Of a DNA stretch of 64,000 bases, positions 9,264-17,815 are shown piece after piece. Made by a program: the position numbers and the translations under genes. This DNA comes from AC-51 sp036265325. Lineage in GTDB: Bacteria > Actinomycetota > UBA4738 > HRBIN12. Where the stretch lies: the NCBI GenBank assembly GCA_036265325.1, contig DATAPH010000013.1, positions 32,255 through 96,254 of the forward strand. Reading direction: 5' to 3'. Numbering within the stretch: position 1 is the stretch's first letter; every line of letters starts with the position of its first letter. The notes under the pieces are model-generated. The model was not told the origin of the DNA and searched no databases. It saw only the letters and a list, made by a program, of their open reading frames with translations.

Positions 9264-9495
9264 ACAACACGCGGGGCCACTCTCTTCATCGCTCCATCTC
9301 CCTTGCGGTGCTGTCCGTCGCCGTGCCCGCGCAGCCGCGAGCGGCGACCTCGGCACCGGGTTCGACGGCGACGGGATCGACTCGCCTCGACGATCTGGTT
9401 GCCCGCTTCCTCGCCTGAGGGACGGCGGTGCGGGCCGAAAAATCGGCCGATGGGCGGTTCGACACGGCCTCGGTTTTGGATAACCCTGGCACCCG
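9264..9495. other. Intergenic region between aceA and the MFS gene
   Basis: 232 bases without a convincing gene. A perfect hairpin GGCCGA-AAAA-TCGGCC at 9433-9448 may end the aceA transcript, although no T-run follows. Near 9340-9376 one frame reads GDLGTGFDGDGID, like the first unit of a delta-60 protein, possibly a relic. TTGGATAAC at 9477-9485 may be the -10 region of the next gene. Confidence 0.4.
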
Positions 9496-10755
9496 ATGCA
9501 CCGCACGCGTGACCGCCGAGCGCTGATCGCGGCGATCGGCCTCTCGTCCTTCGGGGACGAGCTTGCGATCGTCGCACTCGCGCTCCGGGTCGAGGACCTC
9601 ACCGGCTCCGCGGGGATGGTTGCGCTGCTGTTCATCGTGTCGGCGCTGCCGCACGTGCTGTTCGCGCCGGTCTCGGGCTGGCTCACCGACCGCCGAGAAA
9701 CCGTGCAGACGCTGCGGTGGTTCTCGCTCGCGCAAGCGGTGGTGGCGACGGCACTGGCGTTCGCCGTCGGCCTGCCGCTCGTCTTCGTCCTCGCATTCGT
9801 GCTCGGCGCGCTCGCGAGCGTCACAGGTCCGTCGGTGTTCGCGCTGGTGCCGCTGCTCGACGAAGACGGCGACATCTCGACCACGAACTCGAAGATCGAG
9901 ATCGCGAAATACGCCGGCTGGATCTCCGGTCCGCTCGTCGCCGGTCTGGTGGCGCACCAGAGCGGCACCGCCGCGCCGCTCCTGATCGACGCGCTCACGT
10001 TCCTGGTCCTCGCCGTCGGCACGCTCGGGATGAGCATCCGCCGTTTTCCGACCGCGGACGAGGCGGACGCCGCAGACGGGGCACGTGCGGGCTTCGCGTA
10101 CGTGGTGAGCGACCGCCTGCTGCTGCTCGTGTTCATCGCGATGGGTGGGATCGTGCTGTTCGCCGCGACCGACAACGTCGCAGAGGTGTTCTTCGCGCGC
10201 GACACGCTCAACCAGCCCGCGATCGGATACGGCGTCTTGGCGTCCACCTGGATGGCGGGGATGGTGATCGGCGCCTTGCTGGCCCGGCGCGCAGACACGA
10301 ACCGTGCGCCGATCTGGGTCTTCGGCGGGGCCATCCTCGGCGGTGGTGCACTCGTCATCGGCGCAGCGTCGGGCGCGCTCATCCCGGCGGCGGCGTTGTT
10401 CGTCGTCGCCGGCCTCGGCAACGGGATCGAGAACGTGGCGGCGCGCACGCTCATCCACGGCCGAGTGCCTTCGGCGCTCCACGGACGGGTCTTCGCCGCG
10501 TACATGGGCCTCGTGAGCAGCACGCAGATCATCGCGACGGCGCTCGGCGGCGCGTTGGTGGTCGGGGTTGGCGGCAAACAGGCGCTCGTCGTCGGCGGTC
10601 TCGGGTCGCTGGCCGTCGGCGCGCTCGGGTTGATGGCCTTGGCGTGGGTCCAGGCCGGCTCAGGTGAGCCACCGGTCGTGCACGTCGAGGATTCCGACGA
10701 AGCGCCGCCTGAAGCGGTCGACGTTCCCGATGAGTTCCGGCCGACACCCTGGTAA
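9496..10755 (+). CDS. MFS transporter, EntS/MFS_3-like exporter
   Basis: 419 residues with about twelve membrane segments. The GWLTDRRE loop after helix 2 is the usual MFS motif A position, and the sequence resembles the MFS_3 group of drug and siderophore exporters. The first helix carries SSFGDELAIVALALRV. The C-terminal 35 residues are acidic and cytoplasmic (VEDSDEAPPEAVDVPDE). The start is ATG 9496 just after a GGATAAC box. It stands alone between aceA and the sulfur operon; substrate unknown. Confidence 0.8.
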   Translation: MHRTRDRRALIAAIGLSSFGDELAIVALALRVEDLTGSAGMVALLFIVSALPHVLFAPVSGWLTDRRETVQTLRWFSLAQAVVATALAFAVGLPLVFVLAFVLGALASVTGPSVFALVPLLDEDGDISTTNSKIEIAKYAGWISGPLVAGLVAHQSGTAAPLLIDALTFLVLAVGTLGMSIRRFPTADEADAADGARAGFAYVVSDRLLLLVFIAMGGIVLFAATDNVAEVFFARDTLNQPAIGYGVLASTWMAGMVIGALLARRADTNRAPIWVFGGAILGGGALVIGAASGALIPAAALFVVAGLGNGIENVAARTLIHGRVPSALHGRVFAAYMGLVSSTQIIATALGGALVVGVGGKQALVVGGLGSLAVGALGLMALAWVQAGSGEPPVVHVEDSDEAPPEAVDVPDEFRPTPW

Positions 10756-10793
10756 TACGAGAAACCGCTGCGGCCAAGAAGCAACTGGCTTCC

Positions 10794-10823
10794 TTGACGT
10801 GTCTCGCGGGCTGCCGATACGCT
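10794..10823 (+). promoter_or_regulatory. Promoter of the sulfate assimilation operon
   Basis: TTGACG at 10794-10799 and TACGCT at 10818-10823 with an 18-base spacer. The predicted start near 10830 leaves a leader of about 240 bases before cysH, which contains a short Cys-Cys ORF and a terminator. Confidence 0.6.
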
Positions 10824-10901
10824 GTTGCACCTGCAAGACGGGCAGGATTTGCCGATGGAGGCTCTGTGATCCAGACACGCGCTGCCGGGGAGGTCGCGGC
10901 C

Positions 10902-10973
10902 ATGGTGCCGTCGCGCCTGTGCTGTCGCAGCGCCGCGGGCATGGGGATGCCCGCTCGCCACCGCCTGCGGTAG
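10902..10973 (+). CDS. Cys-Cys leader peptide (probable cysteine attenuator)
   Basis: 23-codon ORF, ATG 10902 to TAG 10971-10973, with a ribosome site GGGGAGG nine bases upstream. The peptide is MVPSRLCCRSAAGMGMPARH followed by RLR; codons 7-8 are TGC TGT. It lies between the operon promoter and a strong terminator hairpin (10998-11020) in front of cysH. Short ORFs rich in Cys codons are known to act as cysteine-responsive attenuators of sulfur operons in mycobacteria. By analogy, ribosome stalling at the two Cys codons when charged tRNA-Cys is low should favour read-through. The role here is inferred from position and content. Confidence 0.65.
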   Translation: MVPSRLCCRSAAGMGMPARHRLR

Positions 10974-10997
10974 CCGAAACCCGTCATCGCACCACCC

Positions 10998-11020
10998 GAG
11001 GCCGCCGCTCAGGCGGCCTT
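10998..11020 (+). terminator. Attenuator terminator upstream of cysH
   Basis: GGCCGCC and GGCGGCC form a perfect seven-pair stem (11000-11006 with 11012-11018) around GCTCA, extended by an A-T pair and followed by TTT. It starts 25 bases after the leader-peptide stop and 50 bases before the cysH ATG. Confidence 0.65.
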
Positions 11021-11069
11021 TCCCGTACCTGGACCCCACCGGAGCCACACCGAGCGGACCGAGGAACCG

Positions 11070-11903
11070 ATGGCAGACCGAGATCCGATCCAACCGATCC
11101 ACGAGCCGACGCTGGCCGTCATCGACGAGGAGTCGACGTGGGTCCAAGACGCTGCCGACCGGTTCGAGAACGCGAGCGCCGAGGATCTGCTCGCGTGGGC
11201 GATCGAGACCTTCCACCCGCGACTCGCGATCAGCGCCGCCGGCGGCGTCGACGGCATGGCGCTCGTCGACATGGCGTGGCGCATCGACCCGAGCATCCGC
11301 GTGTTCACGCTCGACACCGGCCGTCTGCCTCCAGAGACCTACATCCTGTTCGAAGAGGTTCGCGACAAGTACGGCATCGACGTCGAGTTCGAGGTGCCCG
11401 ACGCCCAAGGGGTCGCCGCGTTCCAGACGGCGAACGGACCCAACGCGATGTACCGCAGCGTCGATCTCCGCACCACCTGCTGCACGATCCGCAAGGTCGA
11501 ACCGCTGAAGCGCAAGCTCACGACGCTCGACGCCTGGGTCGCCGGCCTGCGGCGCGAGCAGTGGGTCAGCCGCCGCAACATCGCGAAGGTCGAGCTCGAC
11601 CGCGAGCACGGCGGCATCGTCAAGCTGAACCCGCTCGCCGATTGGACCCTCGACCGCGTCTGGGACTACATCCGAGACAACGAGGTCCCGTACCACGAGC
11701 TGTTCGACCACGGCTACACCTCGATCGGCTGTGCGGCCTGCACCCGCGCGGTGCTGCCCGGCGAACCCGAGCGCGCCGGCCGCTGGTGGTGGGAGCAGGA
11801 CACCGATAAGGAGTGCGGCATCCACTGCTCCGTGCAGTTGCTCGGCTCGAAGTCCGACAGCGAGAAGGCGTCGGAAGGCTCATTGAAGGAAGTGCACACA
11901 TGA
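11070..11903 (+). CDS. cysH: Assimilatory adenylylsulfate (APS) reductase
   Basis: 277 residues. It reduces activated sulfate to sulfite with thioredoxin. The N-terminal adenylyl-binding region has AISAAGGVDGMALVDMA and LDTGRLPPET. The Fe-S cluster cysteines are DLRTTCCTIRK and IGCAACTR, which marks it as an APS rather than PAPS reductase. The redox-active C-terminal cysteine is in KECGIHC. GAGGAACC precedes ATG 11070. The stop overlaps the next gene by ATGA. No sulfate adenylyltransferase gene is in the window. Confidence 0.95.
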   Translation: MADRDPIQPIHEPTLAVIDEESTWVQDAADRFENASAEDLLAWAIETFHPRLAISAAGGVDGMALVDMAWRIDPSIRVFTLDTGRLPPETYILFEEVRDKYGIDVEFEVPDAQGVAAFQTANGPNAMYRSVDLRTTCCTIRKVEPLKRKLTTLDAWVAGLRREQWVSRRNIAKVELDREHGGIVKLNPLADWTLDRVWDYIRDNEVPYHELFDHGYTSIGCAACTRAVLPGEPERAGRWWWEQDTDKECGIHCSVQLLGSKSDSEKASEGSLKEVHT

Positions 11904-13498
11904 GCGAACAGCCGAAGCAGGTCTTCGACCGCACGCAGGGGCCGACCGAGGTCCGCGCCGCGGTGCAGACGCAGGTCGCCGAGAACGATCACAACCCCTG
12001 GGAGGCGATCGAAGAGACTGAGGGGCCGATCGCCGTCGGCCGGATGCGCTTGATGGGCGTCTACGACGACCGCCAGCGCAACCGGTTCATGCTCAGGATC
12101 CGGATCCCGGGCGGCCAGATCAACGCCGACCAACTCGAGACGGTCGCCGGCGTGATCCGCGACTTCGGCAACGGATGGGAGGGCCACACCGAGCCCGACC
12201 GGTTCGGCGAGATCACCACCCGCCAGGATATCCAAGTGCACTGGGTCGAGTTCACGCAGCTCCCTGAGATCTGGCGGCGTTTCGACGCCGTCGGCATGAC
12301 GACGGCCCAGGCCTGCGGCGACTCGATGCGGAACCCGACCGCGTGCCCCGCCGACGGCGCCGATCCGCGCGGCCACCTGCCGGTCGCGCCGCTGATCGAC
12401 GAGTTCCGGACGTTCTCCAAGGACGAGGAGAAGCTGACCGCGTTCCTGCCTCGGAAGTGGAAGGTCGTCGTGACCGGGTGCCCGACCGACTGCGCGGTGG
12501 TGAAGCTGCACTGCTTGGCGTTCACGCCGGCGCGCGCTGCCGACGGCAGGCTCGGATTCAACGTGCACGCCGGCGGTGGGCTGAGCGACTCCCCGCGGAT
12601 CGCCGACGCACTCGACCTGTTCGTCCGGCCGGATCAGGTGACCGACACCGTCCGGGCCACGCTCGAGGTGTACCGCGCGTTCGGGGACTTCGACATGAAG
12701 GCAGTCAACCGGTTCCGCGTGCTCGTGCATCAAATCGGGCCGGACAAGGTGACCGAGGAGATCCGGTCGCGGCTCGCGAGCGATACCGCGGGCGCCGGCG
12801 AGTCGCTGTGGACCGGCGAGCCCGAGGACCACCTCGGCGTGCATCAGGACGCGAGCGGCACGCACTTCGTTGGGCTCTGCATCCCGATGGGGCGCCTCAC
12901 CGACGACGAGTGGTTCGAGGTCGCACGGCTCGCGCGCACGCACGGCGACGGCGGCGTGCGTATGTCGCAGCGTCAGAACCTGTTGCTCACCGGCATCCAC
13001 GACGTCGACGCGCTGCTGGCCGAGGACTTCGTGCAGACCTACAAGCCCGAGCCCGACCCGTTCGAGCGCGCGATCGTGGCGTGCACGAGCGCGCCCTTCT
13101 GCAAGTTCGCGATCGACGACATGAAGACCAACGGGCAAAAGCTCGTGGCCCACCTACAGGAGACACTGCCGCTCGCCGGGCGCGACCGCCTCGACGGGCT
13201 CAAGCTCCACATGAGTGGGTGCAAGGCGTCGTGCGCGCAGGTGCAGGCCGCGCACATCGGCGTGCGCGCGACGATGACCAAGGACGAGGAGGCCTACAGC
13301 CAAGCTCTCGACATCTCGCTCGGCGGCGACCTCGGCCACGCACGCCTCGGCGCGTGGGTCCGGCTCGAGGACCCCGTTGACGAGGCCTACGACTCGATCA
13401 CCGAGGTGCTCCGCGCGGTATGCGCGGGCGAGCTGTCCCTCGACGACCTCACCCCGGCCGGCGTCGGCCGCTACTTCGAAGGGAACGGACATGGTTGA
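11900..13498 (+). CDS. Sirohaem-dependent sulfite reductase (SirA/NirA family)
   Basis: 532 residues, duplicated ferredoxin-nitrite/sulfite reductase fold. The sirohaem-[4Fe-4S] ligands are CTSAPFC (C-x5-C) and GCKASC (C-x3-C) near residues 394-445. Between cysH and two sirohaem-synthesis genes it is far more likely to reduce sulfite to sulfide than nitrite. The start ATG 11900 overlaps the cysH stop. Electrons in such enzymes usually come from ferredoxin; here the next gene encodes a two-cluster F420-type dehydrogenase that overlaps it by eight bases (ATGGTTGA), suggesting a dedicated donor. Confidence 0.92.
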   Translation: MSEQPKQVFDRTQGPTEVRAAVQTQVAENDHNPWEAIEETEGPIAVGRMRLMGVYDDRQRNRFMLRIRIPGGQINADQLETVAGVIRDFGNGWEGHTEPDRFGEITTRQDIQVHWVEFTQLPEIWRRFDAVGMTTAQACGDSMRNPTACPADGADPRGHLPVAPLIDEFRTFSKDEEKLTAFLPRKWKVVVTGCPTDCAVVKLHCLAFTPARAADGRLGFNVHAGGGLSDSPRIADALDLFVRPDQVTDTVRATLEVYRAFGDFDMKAVNRFRVLVHQIGPDKVTEEIRSRLASDTAGAGESLWTGEPEDHLGVHQDASGTHFVGLCIPMGRLTDDEWFEVARLARTHGDGGVRMSQRQNLLLTGIHDVDALLAEDFVQTYKPEPDPFERAIVACTSAPFCKFAIDDMKTNGQKLVAHLQETLPLAGRDRLDGLKLHMSGCKASCAQVQAAHIGVRATMTKDEEAYSQALDISLGGDLGHARLGAWVRLEDPVDEAYDSITEVLRAVCAGELSLDDLTPAGVGRYFEGNGHG

Positions 13499-14735
13499 CA
13501 CGGCGGAACGAGTCGAGGGCGGCGGGAAACAGCCGCACGTCGATCCGGCGCGCGACGTTCGCGACGACATCATGGATGCGAACGGCGTGCCGGAGATGCT
13601 CGACAAGATCTGGTTCCACAAGACGGCGAGCGCCGTGATCGACGCCGACCGGTGCGTCGGGTGCGGCGCGTGCATCGCGGCCTGCCCCTCGCGGTCGATC
13701 GGCGTCGGCACCGACGGCCTTCCGACCCTCGTCCGGATGTGCACAGGCTGCTCCGCGTGCTGGGACTACTGCCCGATGGCCGGGTTCCGCCCCGAGAAGC
13801 TCAATCACCAGGTCGAGGACGACCCGGTTGGCCCGATGCAGCAGGCCGTGTCGGCCCGCGCGCTCGCCCGGCCCGACGGAGCGCAGGACGGCGGCGCCGT
13901 CACTGCGCTGCTCGCAACGCTGATGGAACGCGGCGTGATCGACGCGGTCATCCAGACGCAGAAGCTCGACGCGTTCATCGGCACGCCCGTGCTCGCGACG
14001 ACGGTCGAGCAGGTGCTCACCGGCGTCGGCAGCGTCTACCACCAGTCCGAGGCCCTTTCGATGCTGAACGAGCGCTGCCCCGACGGCGTCGAGCGGATCG
14101 CGCTGGTCGGCACGCCGTGCCAGATCAGCGGCTTGCGCGCGATCCAGAAGTTCCCGTGGGAGCGCCGCGACACGCTCGCGAGCAAGGTCACGCTCGCGAT
14201 CGGCCTGTTCTGTACCCGCTCGTTCGACCCGAAGAAGCTGATCCCGATGGTCGCCGCCGAGGGCGTCAATCTCGGCAAGGTGTCGAAGATCGACATCCGC
14301 GAGGGAAAGCTCGTCGCCGCCTCGTCCGAGGGCGAAGAGCTGATGAAGAAGCCTGTGAAGGACTTCCACCAGGCATCGCTCAAGGGCTGCGACGAGTGCG
14401 CCGACTTCGCCGCGCTCGGCGCCGACCTCGTGGTCGGCAACATCGGCTCAGAGCCGGGGACCTCGACGGTGTTGATCCGCACCGATGCGGGCATGGACGC
14501 ATGGGTGCGCGCCGCGGGCGCCTTCGAGGACGCGCCGATCGAGGACCTCTCGGCCGTGAAGCGACTGGCCCTGCGCAACCTCGATCGCGCGAAGAAGAAC
14601 CTCAAGCGCGAGTACGACCCCGAGGGACCGCTGTGGATCAGCTACACGGAGCACCTCGACGACTACGAGGGCACGGATCGCGACGCGGCCTCGCCCCCGC
14701 CGTTCCGATCACACCACTACACGGTGGCCTGCTAG
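13491..14735 (+). CDS. FrhB/FdhB-type coenzyme F420 dehydrogenase with two [4Fe-4S] motifs
   Basis: 414 residues. Near residues 55-90 are two ferredoxin-type cysteine sets, CVGCGACIAAC and CTGCSACWDYC. They are followed by the FrhB/FdhB N- and C-terminal domains, with VGTPCQISGLRAIQK and LKGCDECADFAALGADL as landmarks. This family oxidises reduced F420 and passes electrons through FAD and Fe-S clusters. In methanogen Fsr such a module is fused to a sulfite reductase; here it is a separate gene that overlaps the sulfite reductase gene, so it is probably the electron donor subunit. F420 use is inferred from the family, not shown. Confidence 0.85.
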   Translation: MVDTAERVEGGGKQPHVDPARDVRDDIMDANGVPEMLDKIWFHKTASAVIDADRCVGCGACIAACPSRSIGVGTDGLPTLVRMCTGCSACWDYCPMAGFRPEKLNHQVEDDPVGPMQQAVSARALARPDGAQDGGAVTALLATLMERGVIDAVIQTQKLDAFIGTPVLATTVEQVLTGVGSVYHQSEALSMLNERCPDGVERIALVGTPCQISGLRAIQKFPWERRDTLASKVTLAIGLFCTRSFDPKKLIPMVAAEGVNLGKVSKIDIREGKLVAASSEGEELMKKPVKDFHQASLKGCDECADFAALGADLVVGNIGSEPGTSTVLIRTDAGMDAWVRAAGAFEDAPIEDLSAVKRLALRNLDRAKKNLKREYDPEGPLWISYTEHLDDYEGTDRDAASPPPFRSHHYTVAC

Positions 14736-14737
14736 CG

Positions 14738-15391
14738 ATGGCGCCCTTCGGCTTCCCCGTGCTGCTCGAGCTCGCGGGCCGCCGCTGCGTCGTCATCGGC
14801 GGGCTGCCGATCCGGGAAGGCAAGGTGGAGGCGCTGCTGGCGGGCGGTGCGACCGACGTCCTCGTGGTGTCCACCGAACCCGAGGATCATCTGGCAGAGC
14901 TCGAGCTGCTCGAAGGCATCACCGTTGCTCGTCGCACCTGGACGTCGGCGGACCTCGCGGGTTCATTCCTCGTGATCGCACACGACCGGGATGCCGGCGA
15001 ACGGTCGCGGCTGTCGGCGACTGCCCGGCGCGCGGGAGCATTGGTCAATGTAGTTGACGATATCCCTGCGTGCGATTGGGCGATGCCGGCGATCGTCCGG
15101 CGCGGGGACCTCTTGGTGGCGATCGGCACGGGCGGCGCGTCCCCGGCGCTCGCGCGCAAGATGCGGGAGCGGCTCGAGGCCGAATACGGCCCGGAGTGGG
15201 CCGAGATCCTTCGTGTGCTTCGAGAGGTGCGCGAGGAGACGTTGCCGCTGCTCCCGGACATCCGCGAGCGGTCGGCCCGTTGGCGCGACGCGCTCGATCC
15301 CGACGAAGCTGCGGCCCTGGTGCAAGCGGGCTGCGCGGACGAACTACGCGGCCGGCTCGTCTCGCGACTGCTCGACGGAGCGCATCGATGA
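14738..15391 (+). CDS. Precorrin-2 dehydrogenase / sirohydrochlorin-forming (CysG N-terminal or Met8-like)
   Basis: 217 residues. It oxidises precorrin-2 to sirohydrochlorin with NAD on the way to sirohaem, the cofactor of the upstream reductase. The Rossmann segment is CVVIGGLPIREGKVEALLAG, with IPACDWAMPAIVRRGDLLVA and IGTGGASPALARKMRE later. A possible ferrochelatase activity, as in Met8 and CysG, would close the pathway, since no separate SirB is seen. ATG 14738 lies two bases after the previous stop, and the end overlaps cobA by ATGA. Confidence 0.9.
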   Translation: MAPFGFPVLLELAGRRCVVIGGLPIREGKVEALLAGGATDVLVVSTEPEDHLAELELLEGITVARRTWTSADLAGSFLVIAHDRDAGERSRLSATARRAGALVNVVDDIPACDWAMPAIVRRGDLLVAIGTGGASPALARKMRERLEAEYGPEWAEILRVLREVREETLPLLPDIRERSARWRDALDPDEAAALVQAGCADELRGRLVSRLLDGAHR

Positions 15392-16161
15392 CGGGACACG
15401 TTGTCCTGGTCGGCGCCGGCCCCGGCGACCCGGAGCTCATCACGGTGAAGGGTGCCAAGGCGCTCGCCGAGGCCGACGTAGTCGTCTACGACAGGCTCGC
15501 CGCGCCGGCGTTGCTGGATCTGGCGCCGGCGACCGCGGAGCGGATCTACGTCGGGAAGGAGCCCGGCGGGCACGCGATGAGGCAACACGAGATCGACGCG
15601 ATGCTCGTCGAGCAGGCGCTGCTCGGCCGGACGGTCGTGCGGCTCAAGGGCGGTGACCCGTTCGTCTTCGGCCGCGGCGGCGAGGAGCTCCTCGCGTGCG
15701 CCCGCGCAGGTATCCCGTGCGAGGTCATCCCCGGCGTCACGAGCGCGATCGCGGCACCATCAGCGGCCCAGATCCCGGTCACACACCGTGACGTCGCTCG
15801 TTCGTTCGCCGTCGTGACGGCGTCGACCGCGGGAACCGCCCACCGATCGGACGCCGTCGACCTGAGCCGCATCGCGACCGCCGTCGACACACTCGTGCTG
15901 CTCATGGCGGCCGGCCGTCTCGCGGAAACCTGCCGCGCACTGATCGACGCGGGCCGCGACGCGGACGAGCCGGCGGCGCTCGTGATGTGGGCGACCACCC
16001 CGGAGGAACGAACGGTGATCGGCACGCTTACGGACCTTCCGGCCGTGGCTGCAGCGTCCAGCCTCGGGCCGCCCGCCACATTGATCGTCGGGGAAGTCGC
16101 GGCGATCCCTCAGCAGGTGACGGCCATCACCGATGAACGGGTGCAGCGGACGGCACGGTAG
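15388..16161 (+). CDS. cobA: Uroporphyrinogen-III C-methyltransferase (SUMT)
   Basis: 257 residues, standard SUMT length. It uses two SAM molecules to convert uroporphyrinogen III to precorrin-2. Clear family blocks are VGAGPGDPELITVKGAKAL, VYDRL, RLKGGDPFVFGRGGEE and VIPGVTSAIAAPS. It is the last gene of the sulfur operon and overlaps the dehydrogenase by ATGA, so sirohaem supply is tied to reductase synthesis. Confidence 0.96.
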   Translation: MTGHVVLVGAGPGDPELITVKGAKALAEADVVVYDRLAAPALLDLAPATAERIYVGKEPGGHAMRQHEIDAMLVEQALLGRTVVRLKGGDPFVFGRGGEELLACARAGIPCEVIPGVTSAIAAPSAAQIPVTHRDVARSFAVVTASTAGTAHRSDAVDLSRIATAVDTLVLLMAAGRLAETCRALIDAGRDADEPAALVMWATTPEERTVIGTLTDLPAVAAASSLGPPATLIVGEVAAIPQQVTAITDERVQRTAR

Positions 16162-16179
16162 GGCCGGCTCGAGTCATCG

Positions 16180-16549
16180 TCAGCCGATGCCGAAGGCATA
16201 CAGCGAGCCGTCACGGCAACGGATGTACACGCGGCCGTTCGCGATCGCGGGGCTCGAGTTGAACCCTCGATCCAGGTCCATTCCAACTCGGCGCCAGGAG
16301 CAGACTGCCGGTACGCGTCCGTATGGCGTATAGCGGCGTGTCGTAGCAGGCGACGTACAGGACGCCGTTCGCGATCGCCGGCGACGACGTCGAGTAGTCG
16401 GCAACGTAGTCCGCGCGCCCGGACCCGACGTAGACGATCCCCTTGGCGAACGCGGCGCCGCCCCACACGCCCCAAACATTGGCGAACAAAGCACCCCCCA
16501 CTGGTACCCGCTGCGTGCACGGTTCGGGCGAGGTATCGGGCTCGCTCAC
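16180..16549 (-). pseudogene. Relic of a PQQ-like beta-propeller protein
   Basis: Two overlapping minus-strand frames each carry part of a PQQ/quinoprotein-type repeat. One (16211-16549) has FAKGIVYVGSGRADYV and TSSPAIANGVLYVACYDTPL; the other (from 16180) has NSSPAIANGRVYIRCRDGSL ending in YAFGIG and a TGA. A shift near 16270-16300 joins them. The 5' part and signal sequence are missing. This looks like a truncated and frameshifted remnant. Confidence 0.7.
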
Positions 16550-16572
16550 CTCATCGCCACGACACCGACGCT

Positions 16573-17262
16573 TTAGACCATGTCCAGGAGTTCCCTGAGG
16601 TCGGCGATCCGTGCGCCGGACCAGTCGTCACCCTCGAGGTGAAGCAACGTCGTGACGTCGACGGCCGGGTCGCGGATCTCGACGGCGGTCATGCCGAACT
16701 CTTGTGCGCCCGTGAGCTCGCGGTACGCGCCGTCGCCGCAGTACAGGCACTCTTCGGGCGCAACGCCGAGGGCGTCGCATGCGAACCGATAGATCGCCGG
16801 ATCCGGCTTACGAAGACCGACCACGCTCGAGAACACCTCGACGTCGACGAGGCGCGCGAAGGCGGATGCCTCCCACATGGGCGGGGTGTCGGGCGCGCAC
16901 ATGGAGATGAGTGCCAGCCCGAACCCCTTCGCACGCAGCTCGATCAACGTCTCGACGGCACCATCACGGGGGCGGAACCACGCGTCGTACATCGCGGCGC
17001 GTCGCTTCAGCGCCTGGGTGACCGCGACCGCACCGGGTTCGGGCAAGCCGATCGCCTCGCAGATCGCGAGCACGTTCTCGTCCATCGTCTTGTACACGCC
17101 CGTCTGTCGCTCGAGGACCGTTTCGTTCCACGCTTCGCGGAACGCGTCCGGATCCGCGCCGAGCACCGTCGCCATATGGTCGATCGACGCGTAGAAGTCC
17201 TGGTGGGGGAACTCGGGAACGAGCGTCCCGTAGAGATCGAAGATGACGGCGCGGAACGGCAC
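16573..17262 (-). CDS. HAD-superfamily hydrolase
   Basis: 229 residues with a HAD core: IFDLYGTLV near the N-terminus (nucleophile Asp8; the usual second acidic residue is Leu9-Tyr10 shifted as in the haloacid-dehalogenase subgroup), ISMC for motif II, RKPDPAIYRFACDALGV for the motif III lysine, and YCGDGAYREL for motif IV. A helical cap lies between residues 20 and 90. Substrate unknown. It follows a GNAT gene after one base and is the last gene of a four-gene minus-strand run that starts with the acyl-CoA ligase. Confidence 0.8.
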   Translation of the reverse strand: MPFRAVIFDLYGTLVPEFPHQDFYASIDHMATVLGADPDAFREAWNETVLERQTGVYKTMDENVLAICEAIGLPEPGAVAVTQALKRRAAMYDAWFRPRDGAVETLIELRAKGFGLALISMCAPDTPPMWEASAFARLVDVEVFSSVVGLRKPDPAIYRFACDALGVAPEECLYCGDGAYRELTGAQEFGMTAVEIRDPAVDVTTLLHLEGDDWSGARIADLRELLDMV

Positions 17263-17263
17263 G

Positions 17264-17815
17264 TCAGACGGTCTTGCGCCAGTCGTCCACGACCTGGCCG
17301 TAGATCACGAGGTCGACGTAGAGCCCGCCGCCGACCTTTCCGGCGCCCCGGAGGACGCCCTCCTCGCGCATGCCGAGTCGCTTCGCGACCGCGCGGCTCC
17401 GCAGGTTGTCGACGCCGGCGCGCAGCTGGGTCCGGTGCAGGCCTTCGTCCTCGTACCCACGCGTCATCAGCGCTTGCGCAGCGCGCGTCACCAGCCCGCG
17501 GCCGACGAACTCCTCGTCGAGCCAGAAGCCCAGCTCGCCCACGTCGTCGGAGCCGCTGATCATCAGATCGCATCCGCCAGCCAGGTCGTCGCCGACCCAG
17601 ATGCCGTTGCCGTCGAGCGAGCGACCGTCATCGACGCGCGACTCGATGTATGCCGTCTGCGACGAGGCAGCGGTCGCGTCGTCCACCCAGTGGAACCATC
17701 GCGCCAATCGCACCCGGTTGGAATCGATCACGGCGAACAACGCGTCCGCGTCGGTCGTCGAATACGGTCGGAGAACCGCGCCGCCGCCGAGCTCGATGCG
17801 CAGGTCGGACCTCAC
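17264..17815 (-). CDS. GNAT acetyltransferase, RimJ/RimL type
   Basis: 183 residues. The order of features is that of ribosomal-protein-type N-acetyltransferases: LRPYSTTDADALFAVID, then ELGFWLDEEFVGRGLVTRAA with the acetyl-CoA loop GRGLVT, then LRAGVDNLRSRAVAKRLGM and REEGVLRGAG. Substrate not known. It overlaps the next GNAT gene upstream by four bases. The two are paralogues (similar FWLDEEFVGRG and YWLAQEYEGRG blocks), suggesting tandem duplication. Confidence 0.85.
   Translation of the reverse strand: MRSDLRIELGGGAVLRPYSTTDADALFAVIDSNRVRLARWFHWVDDATAASSQTAYIESRVDDGRSLDGNGIWVGDDLAGGCDLMISGSDDVGELGFWLDEEFVGRGLVTRAAQALMTRGYEDEGLHRTQLRAGVDNLRSRAVAKRLGMREEGVLRGAGKVGGGLYVDLVIYGQVVDDWRKTV

Noticed and set aside
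10806..10901. Cys-rich frame RCCTCKTGRICRWRLC upstream of the leader peptide
   Set aside because: It has many Cys codons but no stop for hundreds of codons and no ribosome site; the 23-codon ORF with tandem Cys codons is the better leader.
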